From Progne subis subis (taxonomy: Eukaryota > Chordata > Aves > Passeriformes > Hirundinidae), in the NCBI GenBank assembly GCA_022316685.1, contig JAKJHU010000026.1, forward strand, positions 5,394,501 through 5,458,500: a DNA stretch of 64,000 bases, given 5' to 3'. Shown here piece after piece: positions 26,206 through 39,300 of the stretch (its first letter is position 1; every line of letters starts with the position of its first letter). The notes under the pieces were generated by a model, which was not told the DNA's origin, did not search any database, and worked only from the letters and a program-made list of their open reading frames with translations. A program made the translations under genes and the position numbers.

Positions 26206-29200
26206 GAGCATCATTGTTCCCCCCCTTGTGTCATTACTAACTTCAGGGATGAGCAAAATTTTTGGGTTTTGTAGTGGGTAGTCCAACTGCAGTCCAGGGA
26301 TCCAGATGTTTAATTTCAGGCATATTACTGGGACTTAATGAGAACTATTTGTAGAGTTTCAAGAAAAACCTAGAGATCGATGTTTTGCAAGACAGCTTTA
26401 TCAAATCATTAGGCCCTGTGGTTCTAACCATGATCTCACTAATTAGCTCATAGTCTTAAATCAGTCTATCACCTCAGACTGCCTTTTATCATCATTAACA
26501 TGTTCTTTGAAAAATCTGTACAGTTAAGCTGCTTGATTTTAGACTTCCCTGGTGTTCAATAGGTAAAATGTCAAGATAAGTCTTTATCATTTCAGTGTTT
26601 TCAAAGTTATAATAATTACTTATGTAACTTGTATATGCCTAAAAGAGATAAATGTATTTCAAATGAACAGAATATACTGCAAAATATTTTTTAACAACAT
26701 GAGTAGAATTGTGACATTGGTGTATGTACACTAATTATCACTACAGATATCTGTGATTACAAGATGTCATACCTGAAAAACAATTCTGGGAACAAAAATG
26801 TAAGAGAAAATCTGAGCTCACAGAATTTGCCAACAGATTATGTCAAAATTAATAGATAAAATTTTCTTTGACAGTTTTTTCACAGTTAACAGTCCACAGC
26901 TGTGACACCCAAATTCACAGACACTCATATTATAGTCACATAGTTAGTATCTAAATTATTTATCATTCAAGAAACTATATTTCTATTGTATTTGTAGTTG
27001 ACACCTGTAAAGGATCTATATTCCCACAGAGGTCCTGCACTGATCACTACAGTATGTGTCACATAAACATTTAAATTTACCTTCAGTATTTTCTGTTTGA
27101 GTACTTTAGGGGAAGAAAATTCTAATGATTACATATTAAATTCTCAGTCAGTTTTTGGGGGAAGCACAAACACAGCTCGAAGCTTAGTTTTGTGTGTTCC
27201 TGAAAGAAATATTCAACACCTGGAGTCTTCACCAAGGCATTTATAAAGATGCATTATTCTTTAGCCAGCTAAGTACAATGGCAAGAGTATTGTTTGATTC
27301 GAAACCAGAACAGGATCTTCTATCTAGGTTCTGACAAAGGAAAGCCACTAAGCCTTTCAAGTCTTTCAAAACACAGTATTGTTCTGTGCAACAGATGACC
27401 AAGTTCCCCAGGCTTGTAAACTGGAGGAGAAAGTTATTTATGACCAATAAAAAGATATTTTTATAAGAAGCCAAAATGCTCATTTTCTGAAAAAAATGGA
27501 ATCCCACCTATTAAATATTCAGCAAAGCACACACAGTGAGACAGGCAACCTATATTCTGATGCCTGTAGGAGAGAAACAGATACCAAGAAAATAAATGCT
27601 TTTATTTCTCTAGTGTCTTTTCATGCCTTACAAGTTTGTCTGGATTTAAGTTTTCACCACAAATACTTCTTGGATATTACTTTTTTTCTGGTTATTTTCT
27701 TGTCTTATCCAACAACCAGCTATATTAATCGGGCACTATTAAAACCTTGTAGTGCTTCCGCAACACTTATTTCATCCATCACCTAACCATCTCTGGTCAC
27801 ATGCACATGTTCACTCTTGTGAACAATGTTTTCCTTTCTATGCTTTTTTGCAGTGTTCCTCACCCAATTCCAAGCAAAATACACAGTCATAGTAGCAACT
27901 CTCCAGGGGCAGTCAGGGCATGCTGTTCTATACCCATAATTAAAATTGTATTCATTTGTTCAGTTCTGGGGGGAGCAGAATCAGTAAATATTATTTGTAA
28001 AGAGCAATGCATTAATCATTTTTACTTTAAAGGGGAGATGATTTGCAACTGCTTCTACATGTAGATATTTCACTCCTGTTTCTGTCATGTTATACTGTGG
28101 CTTAGATACGCTGATGTACTTAAGAAAAAAAAGATATGTCTACTGAAAATAGTAAAATACGGAACAATGTAAAGTGGTAGGTGAACGAAATATTAGCATT
28201 TCTGTACAAATATTAGCATTAGCATTAGAAGGAAAACTTCTCTAGTGAAAGTTGTTCCATAACTGCTTATTGAAGGATTGATTCCTGCCATTGTAATGAC
28301 TGGTCATTCCTGATATCTGGACATAAGGCTTAAAGGTTTTCTGGCATTAATTTAACTAGTTTTTTTGTTCTTGCTTTGAAGAGAAGCACAAACTTTGTTT
28401 AGCATTGTTTTGATCTGTAACAAAGCTGCCACAATCTCTCCAAATTCTAGCTTCTGGCAGTCTTCCACCACTAATTGTCTTACTATTCCTACTGACATAT
28501 ACGTACTTGCTTTATCTGAGTGAAGAGTCAATTCTCTAGCTGTGATATTTGTCAGCTGTCTAATACAGTTTTACTCTCATACTAAACCTCACTTTCACTA
28601 TTTCTGACATCCAGGATATACACAAGATTAGAATTACTATATCAGGGCTTCAGTGCTCCCTTAACTCCTTTTAAAAACTCAATGTTTTCATTGAGGGGAA
28701 ATTTTAATTAAAAAAACCTGCCTGGATGGAATGCTGAAAAGCACACTGTAGTATAACAACAGAAAAAAAGAAAGCTTGAACCAAAACTTGAACCGAAAGG
28801 CTGAGGTTATAGTGGAATGACAATCTGTAGTTTTTGCCAATGAGCTTGAAGTTAAAATAGAACTCACAGCAACCATTTAGGGGTGGGAGGTCTGGCAACT
28901 CTGTGACATAGTAATGAGGTCTAACTATGCTGTATCTTGATGTTTTTGAGGGACCTGAATACGTTCTTGAAAGAGCAGGGCAAATAATGGACATTATAGC
29001 AACTCTTGATCTGTATGCTCCAAGACAAACAAGAAACTAAGAAAAATAAAACTGCAGATTTTCATAGCAAAAGGGCTGTAATAGTGTCTAGTTGCCCTTC
29101 CTTATTAAGTATAATTTTAAATGCATTCCAAAATGAATGCACACGAGATACTCATTATAATCTTGAAACTGAGTAGTTATGCATTTGATCAAAGACTCTG

Positions 29201-29545
29201 TATGAGTACAGAGAAGCACTGCTCCCTTGGGTTTACACACTTGACAGTCAGCATCCTTAACATGAGTATAGTGTCTTCTTGCATTTCAGATTTATTTTTT
29301 TCACCTGTGCTTCTGAAGTATGGTAGGGAACAGAATTTTAAAAAGCAATATGTAATATTGTTCTTCCTGCAAAGTGAAATGTTGAAATTATTTATAGCTC
29401 TCTTCAGAGCCAATATCTCCATATTACTGGATCACTAAAGAATTTGAAAGTGTATGATGAGAGACCAGCCACTTTTAGTTTTACAAATCAAAGATGTTTC
29501 AAAATGTTAAACTCCACTATCAACTGTACAAAACAGTTTCATGCT

Positions 29546-30137
29546 TATCATGGCTTAACCCCAGCTAGCAGCCAAGGAACAGCACAGCTCAGTCCCCCCA
29601 GTGGGATGGGGTAGAGGATTGAAAAGTAAAAGTAAGAAAACTCACGGGTTGAGATAAAGGCAGTTTAATGTGTGAAGCGAAAGCTACATATGCAAACAAA
29701 GAAAAACAAGGAATTAACTTATTGCTTCCCATCATCAGGCAGATGATTAGCCGTCTCCAGGAAAGCAAGGCTCCATCACATGCAAAAATGACTTGGCAAA
29801 TGCCATCACTCAAAACTTCTTCCACTTCCTTGTTCTGTCCCCCATCATATATCCTGAGCATGATGCCATATGATATGGAATATCCGTTTGGTCATCTGGG
29901 GCCAGGTGTCCTAACTGTGTCCCCTCCCACTTTCTTGTACCTCCTCAGGCCCCTCACTCTCAGGGTGAAAAAAAGAAAAGGTAGGAAAAAAAGAAAAGGC
30001 TTTGATGTATGTAAGCGCTGCTCACCAGTAATAAAGTAATCTCTGTATTCTCGACTGTTTTCTGCACAAATCCAAAACACAAACCCATGTTAGTTATCAT
30101 GAACAAAACTAACTCTCTCCCAGACAAAATTAGCACA
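29546..30137 (-). mobile_element. Solo LTR, family B, minus strand
   Basis: On the minus strand the element starts TGTGCTAATTTTGTCTGGGA at 30137 and ends near GGGGTTAAGCCATGATA at 29546. I recognise this as a widespread avian LTR type (usual start TGTGCTGGTTTTGGCTGGG, usual end GGGGTTAAACCACGACA). Internal landmarks are a run matching 'GGGATATTCCATACCATGTG', the 'GATGGAGCC..GCTTTCCTGGAGA' block and 'AAACTG.CTTTATCTCAACCC', all in order. The poly-A signal is ATTAAA at 29669-29664. Flanking 5-mers are ATGCT (29541-29545) and ATGAT (30138-30142), a likely target duplication with one change. The 3' terminal CA has mutated to TA. There is no internal retroviral region, so it is a solo LTR. Confidence 0.9.
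29664..29669 (-). terminator. LTR polyadenylation signal ATTAAA (family B)
   Basis: ATTAAA on the minus strand is followed by CTGCCTTTATCTCAACCC, the conserved R/U5 context of this LTR type. The TATA region upstream on the minus strand (around 29850) is degraded to GGATATATGATG. Confidence 0.65.
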
Positions 30138-32079
30138 ATGATCAATTGAAACTTTGAGATGGAATATTAACATTTTATATTGAAATCCACCTTGCACAAA
30201 CTTGTGAATGCTCTGCTTTAAAAAGTTGAGTGTTATTAGCATCTTTACTTCACATAAGTTCTGATTTTAGAAAAACATTTTATTCGTGATAGTTATTTTG
30301 CATCATTCCTTAATTAAATACATTTCCTCTCACTTATCATTACTTGTAATGTCTTGGTAAAGTTTAACACTGTCAAATTTTATATATCATTGATTGAAGA
30401 TACACTGATGAAGATAGATATGAAGGCAAAACCAGAAGTGCTTAAATAATTAATTTCTGTTAGTTTTCATACCTCTTGACATAGCTGAAGATCCAAGCTG
30501 GGACTAAAGACAGGACTGAAAACAGATCACTGTAATTTACCTTAAGAAAAAAATAGGTCTCCAAGTCTAATCTTAAATAATGCCATGGCACTACAGGGAA
30601 AGGATATGGTGAGGATCTTTCCCAGATGAGGCTAGTCAGGGTAATTAAGAAAAACTAAGAAACTCAGAATTCTTACATGTTTTGTCTTAATTGAGGTTGA
30701 AGGAGGCTATTGTGTAAAAAAGTAGACCGGTAAAAAACCTCAGGGAAAAAAAAAAATACCCTTAATTGGCTCAGAAGAACAAGGAAGACAGCCATCTCTC
30801 CTTCTTCCCTTGCTAGCATTAAATACTAGCCAATAAAGACCTTGAGGCTGGTGGGGGTAGTATCTTATCATAACCTCTTGCCATTTCTGCTTGAGAAAGA
30901 CTTGTAAGTTTAAGCTCAGGAACTAAGAGACTGTGGAGAGAGGATTAGAAACTTATTTATATTAACCTAGCTGAAACAGAGGTTTCCTCTCCTGTCAATT
31001 ATTCTATATTAAATTTATATTTAATAATTTTGGTATATTCTTGTAACTAGCACTATACATTAATGTTAAACCATCAAGTTTATTTTTGCATCTTTAACCC
31101 AATGTCATTAAAGGAGGTTAGATGTAATGTACATAATCTTGAACTAAGATTTTCACTAGGGTAATTAGACTATAAAGGTACTAGAGTGCTTACAATGGGA
31201 GAGGGTACCCAGTAATTTCTGAAGACTTTAAGTATGCATTCCAAATGTATATTCATTTAGAAGGAAGAGTCATTTCTTTACAAAAATTCTTGGTCTGCAT
31301 TTTACAAGACATAGTAACAAGACTTCTAAAGGTGTACTTTTGGGACCCCTGACAGTATGATCAAAAAAGGTAATAGAGTACTAGATAATTTAGAGTAGCT
31401 CTCATAGATAATTTTAGGAAACAGATTGCAAGGTCAAGTTATTGCAATTTATTAGTACATTATATGATAACAACTGATGACGTAGCTTTAATCCCACTGA
31501 CAATCAGGACCAGCATCAACCTGAAATAAATACAGGAAATATTACCTGCTGTAAAAACTTCTCTGAATGTGCTTGCTACTGATACAAAGACATTCAGTAC
31601 TAAAATCCTCCAATGAGTGAAGAAGTGTGAATTTTCATCATGGTGGCCTTGAGAGCTTTTTCTCAGCACATAAAGAAATTAAAAAGTCCATTTGTAGAAA
31701 CTGAGTAAAACAGCTTCACAATGAAATAACAGCTCAGGTATCAAAAGAGGAGGTTTATCAAGGAAAAATGTCTTTATTGTCTGAATGTCTTCATTTTTTT
31801 AAAGACATGTGGAAGTCCTTAGCAACACAGACTAGATCTGAGACAACTGCAGTTCAGAAACCTGAGGCTAATGCAAGACCCTGACCCTTTTATTTCCGTA
31901 CAGCAAGCCATGTTTTCTGGAGCTGACGTGCAATTTTCAAGTGATTATCCAACTACTTTAACTCAACCAGTGCTGCAGGGCATCATAAAACACACTGACT
32001 CACAAGAGGTTTTTGGCAAGTTGCCATTAGGTGACAGAGAATGGTACTTGCTACTGTTTTGGCAAGAACAGTATTATTG
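30138..32079. other. Unique non-coding DNA
   Basis: No gene or repeat is confidently seen. A CCAATAAAG sequence near 30828 in a T/C-rich setting could be a stray poly-A signal. No element can be delimited around it. Confidence 0.5.
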
Positions 32080-32425
32080 AACCATAAAAGGGTTTGGGTT
32101 GGAAGGGACCTTAAAGATCATCTAGTTTGAAGGCCCCTCCAGCCACCATGGAGCAATGCCATGCACTAGGTCATGTTTCCCATTACCCCATGCAGCCTGG
32201 CCCTGAATACTTACATAAACAGGGCATCCACAACTTTTCCGGGCAACTTGTTCCGGTATCTCAACACCCTCTAGGTAGAGATTTTCCTCTTAACATCTAA
32301 TACAAATCTCCTGTCTGTAAATTCAAAATTTTTCCCCTTGTCCTATCACTATCTGCCCATGTGAAAAGTCCCTCTCCATCTTTTTGTATAAACTTGTTTT
32401 AAGTACCAAAAAGGTCACAATGAAC
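32080..32425 (-). mobile_element. CR1 3' end, minus strand
   Basis: The plus strand reads 'gggtttgggttggaaggga' then 'ccttaaagatcatctagttt', followed by 'ggcatccacaacttttccgg', 'gggcaacttgttccggtatc', 'ccccttgtcctatcacta' and 'aaagtccctctccatcttt'. These are the successive blocks of a CR1 3' region in reverse complement. The copy ends near 32425 within the last part of ORF2/3' UTR. The octamer end is worn to ACCATAAAAG at 32080. Confidence 0.92.
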
Positions 32426-32575
32426 AGTAGTCAGAGGTGACTTCCCATTCCATTTGGAAGATTTTTTCCTCTAACATATCTATTTATCATTTTGTTTTGT
32501 GAGCTAAAAAACAATGAGTGGGGGGTGGTCTCTTTCTCCAGGCAGCAACTGGCAGAACGAGAGTACACAGTCTTA

Positions 32576-32822
32576 AGCTGTGCCAAGGAAATATAGGTTG
32601 GACATTAGGAAAAAGTTTTTTACAGAAAGGGTGATAAAATTCTGGAATTGTCTGCCTGGGGAGGTGGTAGAATCACTATCCCTGGATGTGTTTAAAAAAA
32701 AAAGACTGGATGTGGCACTTGGTGCCATGGTTTAGTTGAGCTATTAGGGCTGGGTTTGACTCAATGATCTTGGAGGTCTCTTCCAACCTAGTGATTTTGT
32801 GTAATTCTGTGATTCTATGTCT
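32576..32822 (+). mobile_element. CR1 3' end, plus strand
   Basis: Diagnostic blocks in order are 'ggttggacattaggaaaaag', 'acagaaagggtgataaaatt', 'ctgcctggggaggtggtaga', 'gactggatgtggcacttggt', 'gatcttggaggtctcttcca' and the terminal 'attctgtgattctatg'. The 3' octamer end is well kept at 32805-32822. Its 5' limit near 32576 is uncertain. It faces away from the minus-strand CR1 at 32080; about 150 bp of unassigned sequence lie between the two. Confidence 0.93.
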
Positions 32823-35729
32823 GTGAGACTGGGACTACTGCAAGCCTTGGGGGGAGCCAGGTGACCTTCGAATTTCAGATTAATATCTTCTCTCCTGGAT
32901 GTCTCACAGAATTTATCCCATTACTACTTCATACTATTTCAGCATAGATAAGTGACAATTGCACTATTCATTCAGAAACACATGGCCTTCTCCATATGGA
33001 TGCTTATCACTCCCAGATCTCATTAACTATGGCAGTGTAGGTTGATCAAGTATCATAGAGGCTGGGTGTATCCCTATTAAAAAGACTTCTTTCTATGGCA
33101 ATCCTCATGACATTTGAGTGGAAGGCTCTGCAAAAGATGGAATTCTCCATCAACATCAGAACAGCTGATGCAATCCGCAATTCTCTCTCATGCCTTTAAA
33201 CATGCCTGACGCTTGATCACCAAATACAGTCACTTCCAACACTTGTTTATGATGACATTCTGCAGTAAGATGACATAAATGCAGAACTGCCTATACATAG
33301 AAATCCTTAATTTAGGAGTAAGAAAAATGTACTTTATACTTCCAGTAGAAAAGAAAGATGAAAATTGCCATAAAGTATAAATATTATAAAGCTAAACAAA
33401 AGGGAGCATGAGAAGGCAAGAACAGAGTTTTATAGTAATGAGATAGAAATATGTGGGGAACAAAATATATTTTTAATATTTTCAGTGGATTTCCCTATAG
33501 GTTTGGTCCCACACGGATGTTACCCTCCATCTTAACTACTTGCATGCCTATCAGCAAATAATTTCAAATTATTACCATTTTTTTTATTGCTAAGATTCTG
33601 GTTTTGGATTAAGATTTCTTCTCTGCGGTACACACTTGTCAAGTCCTAATTTTATTGCAATTCCCATGTTGTACGAACTTTAAGCTCCAGTTCCTCATCA
33701 TGTAATTAGATGAAATTCTGTTCTTCATTTTAGAAGTTCCTAGCTCTCACAGCTTTGGAGAAAAAAAGGACAAATGTAACTCAAATGTTCTTTAAAGCTC
33801 CTAAGGCCAAAAGTCAAATAAAAAATGAATGCAACTTGTTTGAAATAATTGTAAATGTCACTTATTATCTTTGCCTGTGCCATGTCCAATTTGCGAGCTT
33901 TGCATATTTGAGGTACTGACTAGTATATAAAAGACCAAGACAATATTCAGTGGCACAGGAAACCTTGTGTCCTGGAGAGCTTTGAAATAGGTACTGATTA
34001 TAAAAATTCTCTGTACCTCAAAAACTCTCTGCAAACAATGTGCACTTTCTTGTACCTTCTACTTTTTTCTTTAAAAGAAAAAATACCTTACTGCTTGTGA
34101 TTGTAGTCCAGAGCAAAACCAATACCGATCCGTCCTCCTCTGCTCAGTTACTTTATATTTTCTGCTTTTTATTCATTTAAAACATTAAAAACAATATTTA
34201 ATTTATGTTTACTACTTATGACATTTAAACATATTGCTGCTTTAATTATGTCTGGAGTCTAAAAATAAGTGCATGTATTTATATGTACATATGCATACAT
34301 GGAAACCACTTCTTTGTTTCCAAAGAAAAGTTTTTTCTTGTAACCTTCTATTTCTGTGCCCGCTGAAACCATAAATTATATTTTACATCAGAATTATAAA
34401 TAGACATGACTTTGTTTTCTCACCTTGAATGAGCTATTTTAGTTAAGGGAACAGTAAATTTAATAGAGACACAGCCTAATATGATTGCCTTGCCATCCAC
34501 TGTCTCATGAATGAGAAGCTGATTTTACGTGTCTTGATGTAATGATAATGCAACATGAATGAAGGATCACAGAAGAATCTTCATAAGAATTTGCTACATA
34601 CATTTTTTCTATTTTCTTTCCTAAAGACTACCTCTTTCATGACACTTGCAAGTCTCCTCTCTTAGGCTGAATAAATATACAGTAGAGTAGCTTTACTAGG
34701 CTTTTTCTCAACTCTTATTGATGTTTTCAAATTTTTTTCTTGGTGCTGGTGTTTTCTGTTTCTTTGGGTTTTTAAAAATTGATTTATTTATTCCAACCCA
34801 AGGGAGCTTTGGATGTCTCTCTCACACTGTGCCTAGCATGGAAATTAGAAACCATGTCATTAGGATTTCTTTTTCTCCTTTCCTTTTTTTTTAGTAAAAC
34901 TGATGTTGATTAGTAGATTCTTGCTTGTAGCTTCATACTATGGATGTCTTAATTTATTTTAAGTTGTGACCAATTCACCGATAAACAGGATAATTGGAAA
35001 AGTTCACAATAAAAATGGTCCCCTTAGGAGGTCTTTTGCCATTCCATACAAGAAAAGATACTTTGCTTAACTTTGGTAGTTTAAATTTGGGGTCTGCCGT
35101 GGTAAATTGGATTATAGATATTTGTAACAGATCCTACGCTAGGGAATCCTTGACCTCTACTTTATTTTTGAGGTTTCAGTTTATCTTCCCTGACCTTGGT
35201 GCTGTGAGAGTTTACACTGCATACTATCAAGACTTAGTTTGAACATACTCCAGTCTTTTTAGAGTCCAGCTGTTGGTAATTCTCTATTAATAATCCCAAA
35301 AGCTTCACTGTGAACATTGTGGGCATGTACCCAAAGAAGAAAGTTGGTTCTTATAGCTCAAAACCACACAAATATTGATTGGATTCCAAATGAAAAATGA
35401 GATTTTAAAATAAAAATGGGAGAAAATAAGTCCAGATCTTTTGCAGTAATTCCTCTCATTTTACTGCTGCTTTCAGAAGTTAGAGTTTCCCAAATAATTT
35501 TCAGACTTGTATGTGTGGATCCCACATATATGTCTTCTGTACTCCCTGACAACGTAATTGACAACAATGCAAAGAACAGTTTGGCAGCTTAATAGCTGAC
35601 ATTGTCAGATCAAAAGCTAAACCCCAGTCTTTCTCCCATCTTTGAAATGATGGTTCATATCATTTTGAAGCATGATATTTAGAACTTATTTCAGAATTGT
35701 CAGAATTGTGAAACTAGGTACTAAACATT
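32823..35729. other. Unique AT-rich non-coding DNA
   Basis: Nothing recognisable as a gene or repeat. The stretch around 34380-34580 is even in composition, free of simple sequence and lacks CpG-rich or repeat signatures. It could be a conserved non-coding element, but this cannot be judged from one genome. Confidence 0.5.
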
Positions 35730-36367
35730 TGTGGTGGTTTCAGTCAGATCTTGGGAGAAATCCTCCCAAGGAGCCCCCCTCCCCTCCCCCAACCCGTTCG
35801 GGAAAAGACTTCCTCAGAGAGAAGTGGAAAAAACCTGTTTATTAAACAGGCAAAGCACTCCCAGCACAATACCCGATGACAAGAGCTTCGTGCCGCTTAC
35901 GGAGGGATAACAAACTTAAAGAAAGTCTCCTCATGAAGACAGTCACTGTGCTCCACCACTCTGTCTCCACTGGCGTTGGGAGAAAAGGAGATGTGCAGGG
36001 CTGGTGTTGGTGGGGTGGGTCCCCTGTGGAGGCCCCCGGTGCTTCCCCAGGTCCTTAGTCCGGAGAGGTTGGAACAGTTCCGAGGAGAGTGCAAAAAAGA
36101 AAAAAAGGAAAGTAAAAAAAGGAAAAAAGAAAAAAAAAAAAGCAAAAAGCTTCAGCTATTCTACAGTGTCTAACTACGCTAGCACTAAACTAACTAACTA
36201 ACTGCTGGGGAAAAAAAACAACAGATCTTCTTCAGTCTTGCAGAGTTCCAACTCTCCTGCTTCAAGGTCACTCCGAGGAGCAGAGTTTTCCTGGGGAAAA
36301 ACAAACTGCGCTTGCCCTCCCCCCGGCACCCAACAGACGATTGGGGATACACAGTCACCCCAGGACA
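35730..36367 (-). mobile_element. Solo LTR, family A copy 2
   Basis: The plus-strand ends are TGTGGTGGTTTCAG and AGTCACCCCAGGACA, giving minus-strand ends TGTCCTGGGGTGACT and CTGAAACCACCACA. Flanking 5-mers ACATT (35725-35729) and ATATT (36368-36372) differ at one base. The poly-A signal AATAAA is at 35843-35838. The sequence left of 35730, where a primer-binding site would follow if this were the 5' LTR of a provirus, shows no tRNA-complementary TGG motif. Its separate flanking repeats also argue that it and copy 1 are independent solo LTRs and not the ends of one 14-kb provirus. Confidence 0.9.
35838..35843 (-). terminator. LTR polyadenylation signal AATAAA (family A copy 2)
   Basis: Same position and context as in copy 1: minus-strand AATAAACAGG followed by TTTTTTCCACTTC. 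Confidence 0.75.
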
Positions 36368-39300
36368 ATATTTTAAATAAAACTTAAGAGAATCTGGAAG
36401 TAATTGTTACTTACCATGGGATTTTTATGAATGCAAATGGAAAAGTTAGTGGTGTACAATCACCACTAAAATTCTTCTATTTTCCAAATGTTTTAAAGCA
36501 TGCTTGACAAAAATAGAAGAAACTGCTACTGCAACAATGAATATCAAGACTTGCCATTTCTTATTTCTTCTCTTTTAGTAAAATGAGTTGATGTTCTAAA
36601 AATTCCTCTTTCTGCTCTTTATTCATATCCACTACTGCTATATCAATATTTATTCCAAGCCTTCTTTTTTTGTCCACGTTTTTCCATGGGAGTTTAAAGA
36701 GTAATACAACATCAAATTTTATATCTAAAAATACAGTAGCTCTATGTGAAATATTTTGTTAGGTAAGATAGCCTCCATCTAATCAGTCCATAAGAAAGTA
36801 TGTTGGCAGAAATTCTCTCAAAATAGAGAATAATTTTGTGTTACTTTAGTATAAACTAGACAAAATTATGTCTTATGTTTATTTTAATGATAAACACATA
36901 GATCCTGACTTATTAATGTTTCATAGTACCTGGGCAATAGAAGAGTCTTAACTAAATTTTACACTGTTTTATAGAGTATTTCTCTGTCGGCACACTTAAA
37001 TTTCAAGCAGCTCTGGCTCTTGTACCCAGTCTGCCATCACTCTGAAAACCCTGTTGTTGCCATAATGCCTTGTCCTATAAATCCACAATTTAAAACTAGT
37101 TATGGTAGATAAGATACTGTGTTACTTCTATGGTTTTTTTAATCTTCTAGCTTCTAAATTCAAGATTTCAGATCACATTTTAATAAATAATCAAATTTCA
37201 TTTAAATCTAGATTGGTAACTGAATAATGCAATAGAAATCAAAGAAATTTTGGCTGGGTCAAAGAAGTAGAAACAGTAATTAAACTAAGAATATTTAATA
37301 GATATCGCCATTAAAAAAAAAAAAAAAAAGGAAAGATATTAAAACTTTAAGAAGATGAGAAGATGAAAGGTTATGACAGTCAACATAATACAAAGGACTA
37401 TATGTTACAAGATTTAACAAGCTAGTATTTTTATGTCAGTGACCTCTTCCTATATACTGGATTTTCATCACAGATCAGATACCAAAAAAAGGTCTAATAC
37501 GTCTTCAGTCACTGAAGACTTAAAGATTTGCCTTCCTGACTCACTAAGGGCTTTGCTTTGTTACTCAAAAATTTTGCAAAAATGTACAGAACTTAATCCA
37601 ACTTTTGATACACTACAATGGTATGTCATTGATATCTACACAGTAATTGTGGCATCCAGCAGTAGATTCAGTATAAAATTATATATCACATTTCAGTTTG
37701 AAACCTTAAAACAAGAACAGCTACTATTTACTTAGGAAGCCCACGTTTTTTTGTTCCTAATTCCTACTGCTTGATATGGGCTAGAGGATTTATTAAAACT
37801 AAAAAAAATATAAAAGTAGAGAACTTCTGCCCTTGTGTTTTTGGTTCTAATCACAGTTATGCAGTTGGGACTGTCTTAAGAAAGTGCAAGGGCAGTATTG
37901 AATATTCTGATAAAGGCCATGTTTAACACCCTCTCAAGTCAAGTTTTCTGTTACCTGACAGCTGGAAGAAATCTCTGCTCACTCTCTGCATATTAGAGGG
38001 AAGAGATTATGAAGTTGGCCATCTTGGTGTGAAACAAAACCTTACTTAAAAATATGAGCATACAATGATTATCAAGTAGAGAATCACTCTCCTTCAAGAT
38101 AATTTGCAATTATTTTCACATCTTCAAGCAACTGTCCTTTGAGCAGATCAATTATGCTGCTGCTTTAAAAGTAGATTTTGTTTAGACTCTGCTTCCTGAC
38201 ATGAAGGATTTCAAGTTCCTATTACAAGCACTTTTATAATTAGTGAGAGAGAGCAAAAGAATAGGTAATAAACGAGATGCTGTCAAGTGAAAAAGCAAAA
38301 CAAGTTAATTTGTACCTTGTTCTTTTCTAAGGTTTATTCTATGTTGTATGTGTACATTTTCACATTAGACCATTCAAGGAAGATATACCTAGATTTCCCC
38401 AGTCAGGAAAAATGTACAGGCACAAAAGAAAGGCTAGGTGTTTTTCATGCCTTGGGAAGTCATGCTTTTGAGAGGGGCTCATTGAGATCAATCACAACTC
38501 AATCCTTTTAGTGTCTGCTGTCCTCTTAATACAGACATAAGGCAGTATGCACCCTTACTATAATTGCAGTAAACTAGATCCATAGCTTTAAAAAAAATAA
38601 GTAAACAGATCAAGGAACTTAGATTCATCTATAATAGCATATTCCCCTTGCTTAGTGTGGTTTGAGTAACACTTCCAGTTATGCAATTAGGGTTTCACTG
38701 CCCCAGGGAGCAAGATTCACGCTGTTAAATTCTGGCATTTATGTGCAGTATTAAATTACTATAGTTATCATTATTTCATCAAGTACATCATCAATTGCAA
38801 AATCATGACTGAAGAATTCAAGAAAAATTCTCATTATATACTTATTTTACTAAAAATGTAATTTATTTCTCAGAATCAGCATCTTCTTCCACAATTAATA
38901 TCAAGACTCTTACTGAGACACAGAATCATACTCTGATTAGAACTCCTATACTGGTTCTAGCCACGTTTAGCAGAAAATGTACTCATGGTTTTTTTTCCTT
39001 CCATGTGAAATAGTCATATTTTCCCATTATTCACCAGAATGCCAAGATTTATTCCTAAATTCTTTATTGTATTAGAAATAAAATTATCAAGGAAGAGTAA
39101 ATTAACTCTTCTCTACAGATGAAACTCATAGTTAAAATATAATTATGAGAAAAAGTTAAAGTTAAGGATTAAAAGTCACTTCTTAGTCACTTCTATTTCC
39201 TCTATGCTTTGAAGTATGTTTCATTTTTGATAAGGGGAAAAAAAAAAAAAAAAAAAGGAAAACCTCAAAAGTAATAAATAAAATACCTGTCCCCTAATAT

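Larger units (their letters stand above)
22359..29545. other. Unique non-coding DNA between LTRs
   Basis: No gene, RNA gene or clear transposon is visible over about 7 kb. Short features are a poly-T tract (23393-23415), a GATATA tract (24852-24884) and a 14-bp tandem duplication (26178-26205). Small frames in all six phases are below 110 codons and unrecognised. The sequence right of 22358 contains no retroviral internal region. Confidence 0.55.

Noticed and set aside
21728..36367. A single provirus with family A LTRs at its ends
   Set aside because: No primer-binding site, polypurine tract or gag/pol/env sequence lies next to the LTRs, and each LTR has its own near-matching 5-bp flanks. 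The 14-kb interior contains unrelated CR1 and LTR insertions and unique DNA.
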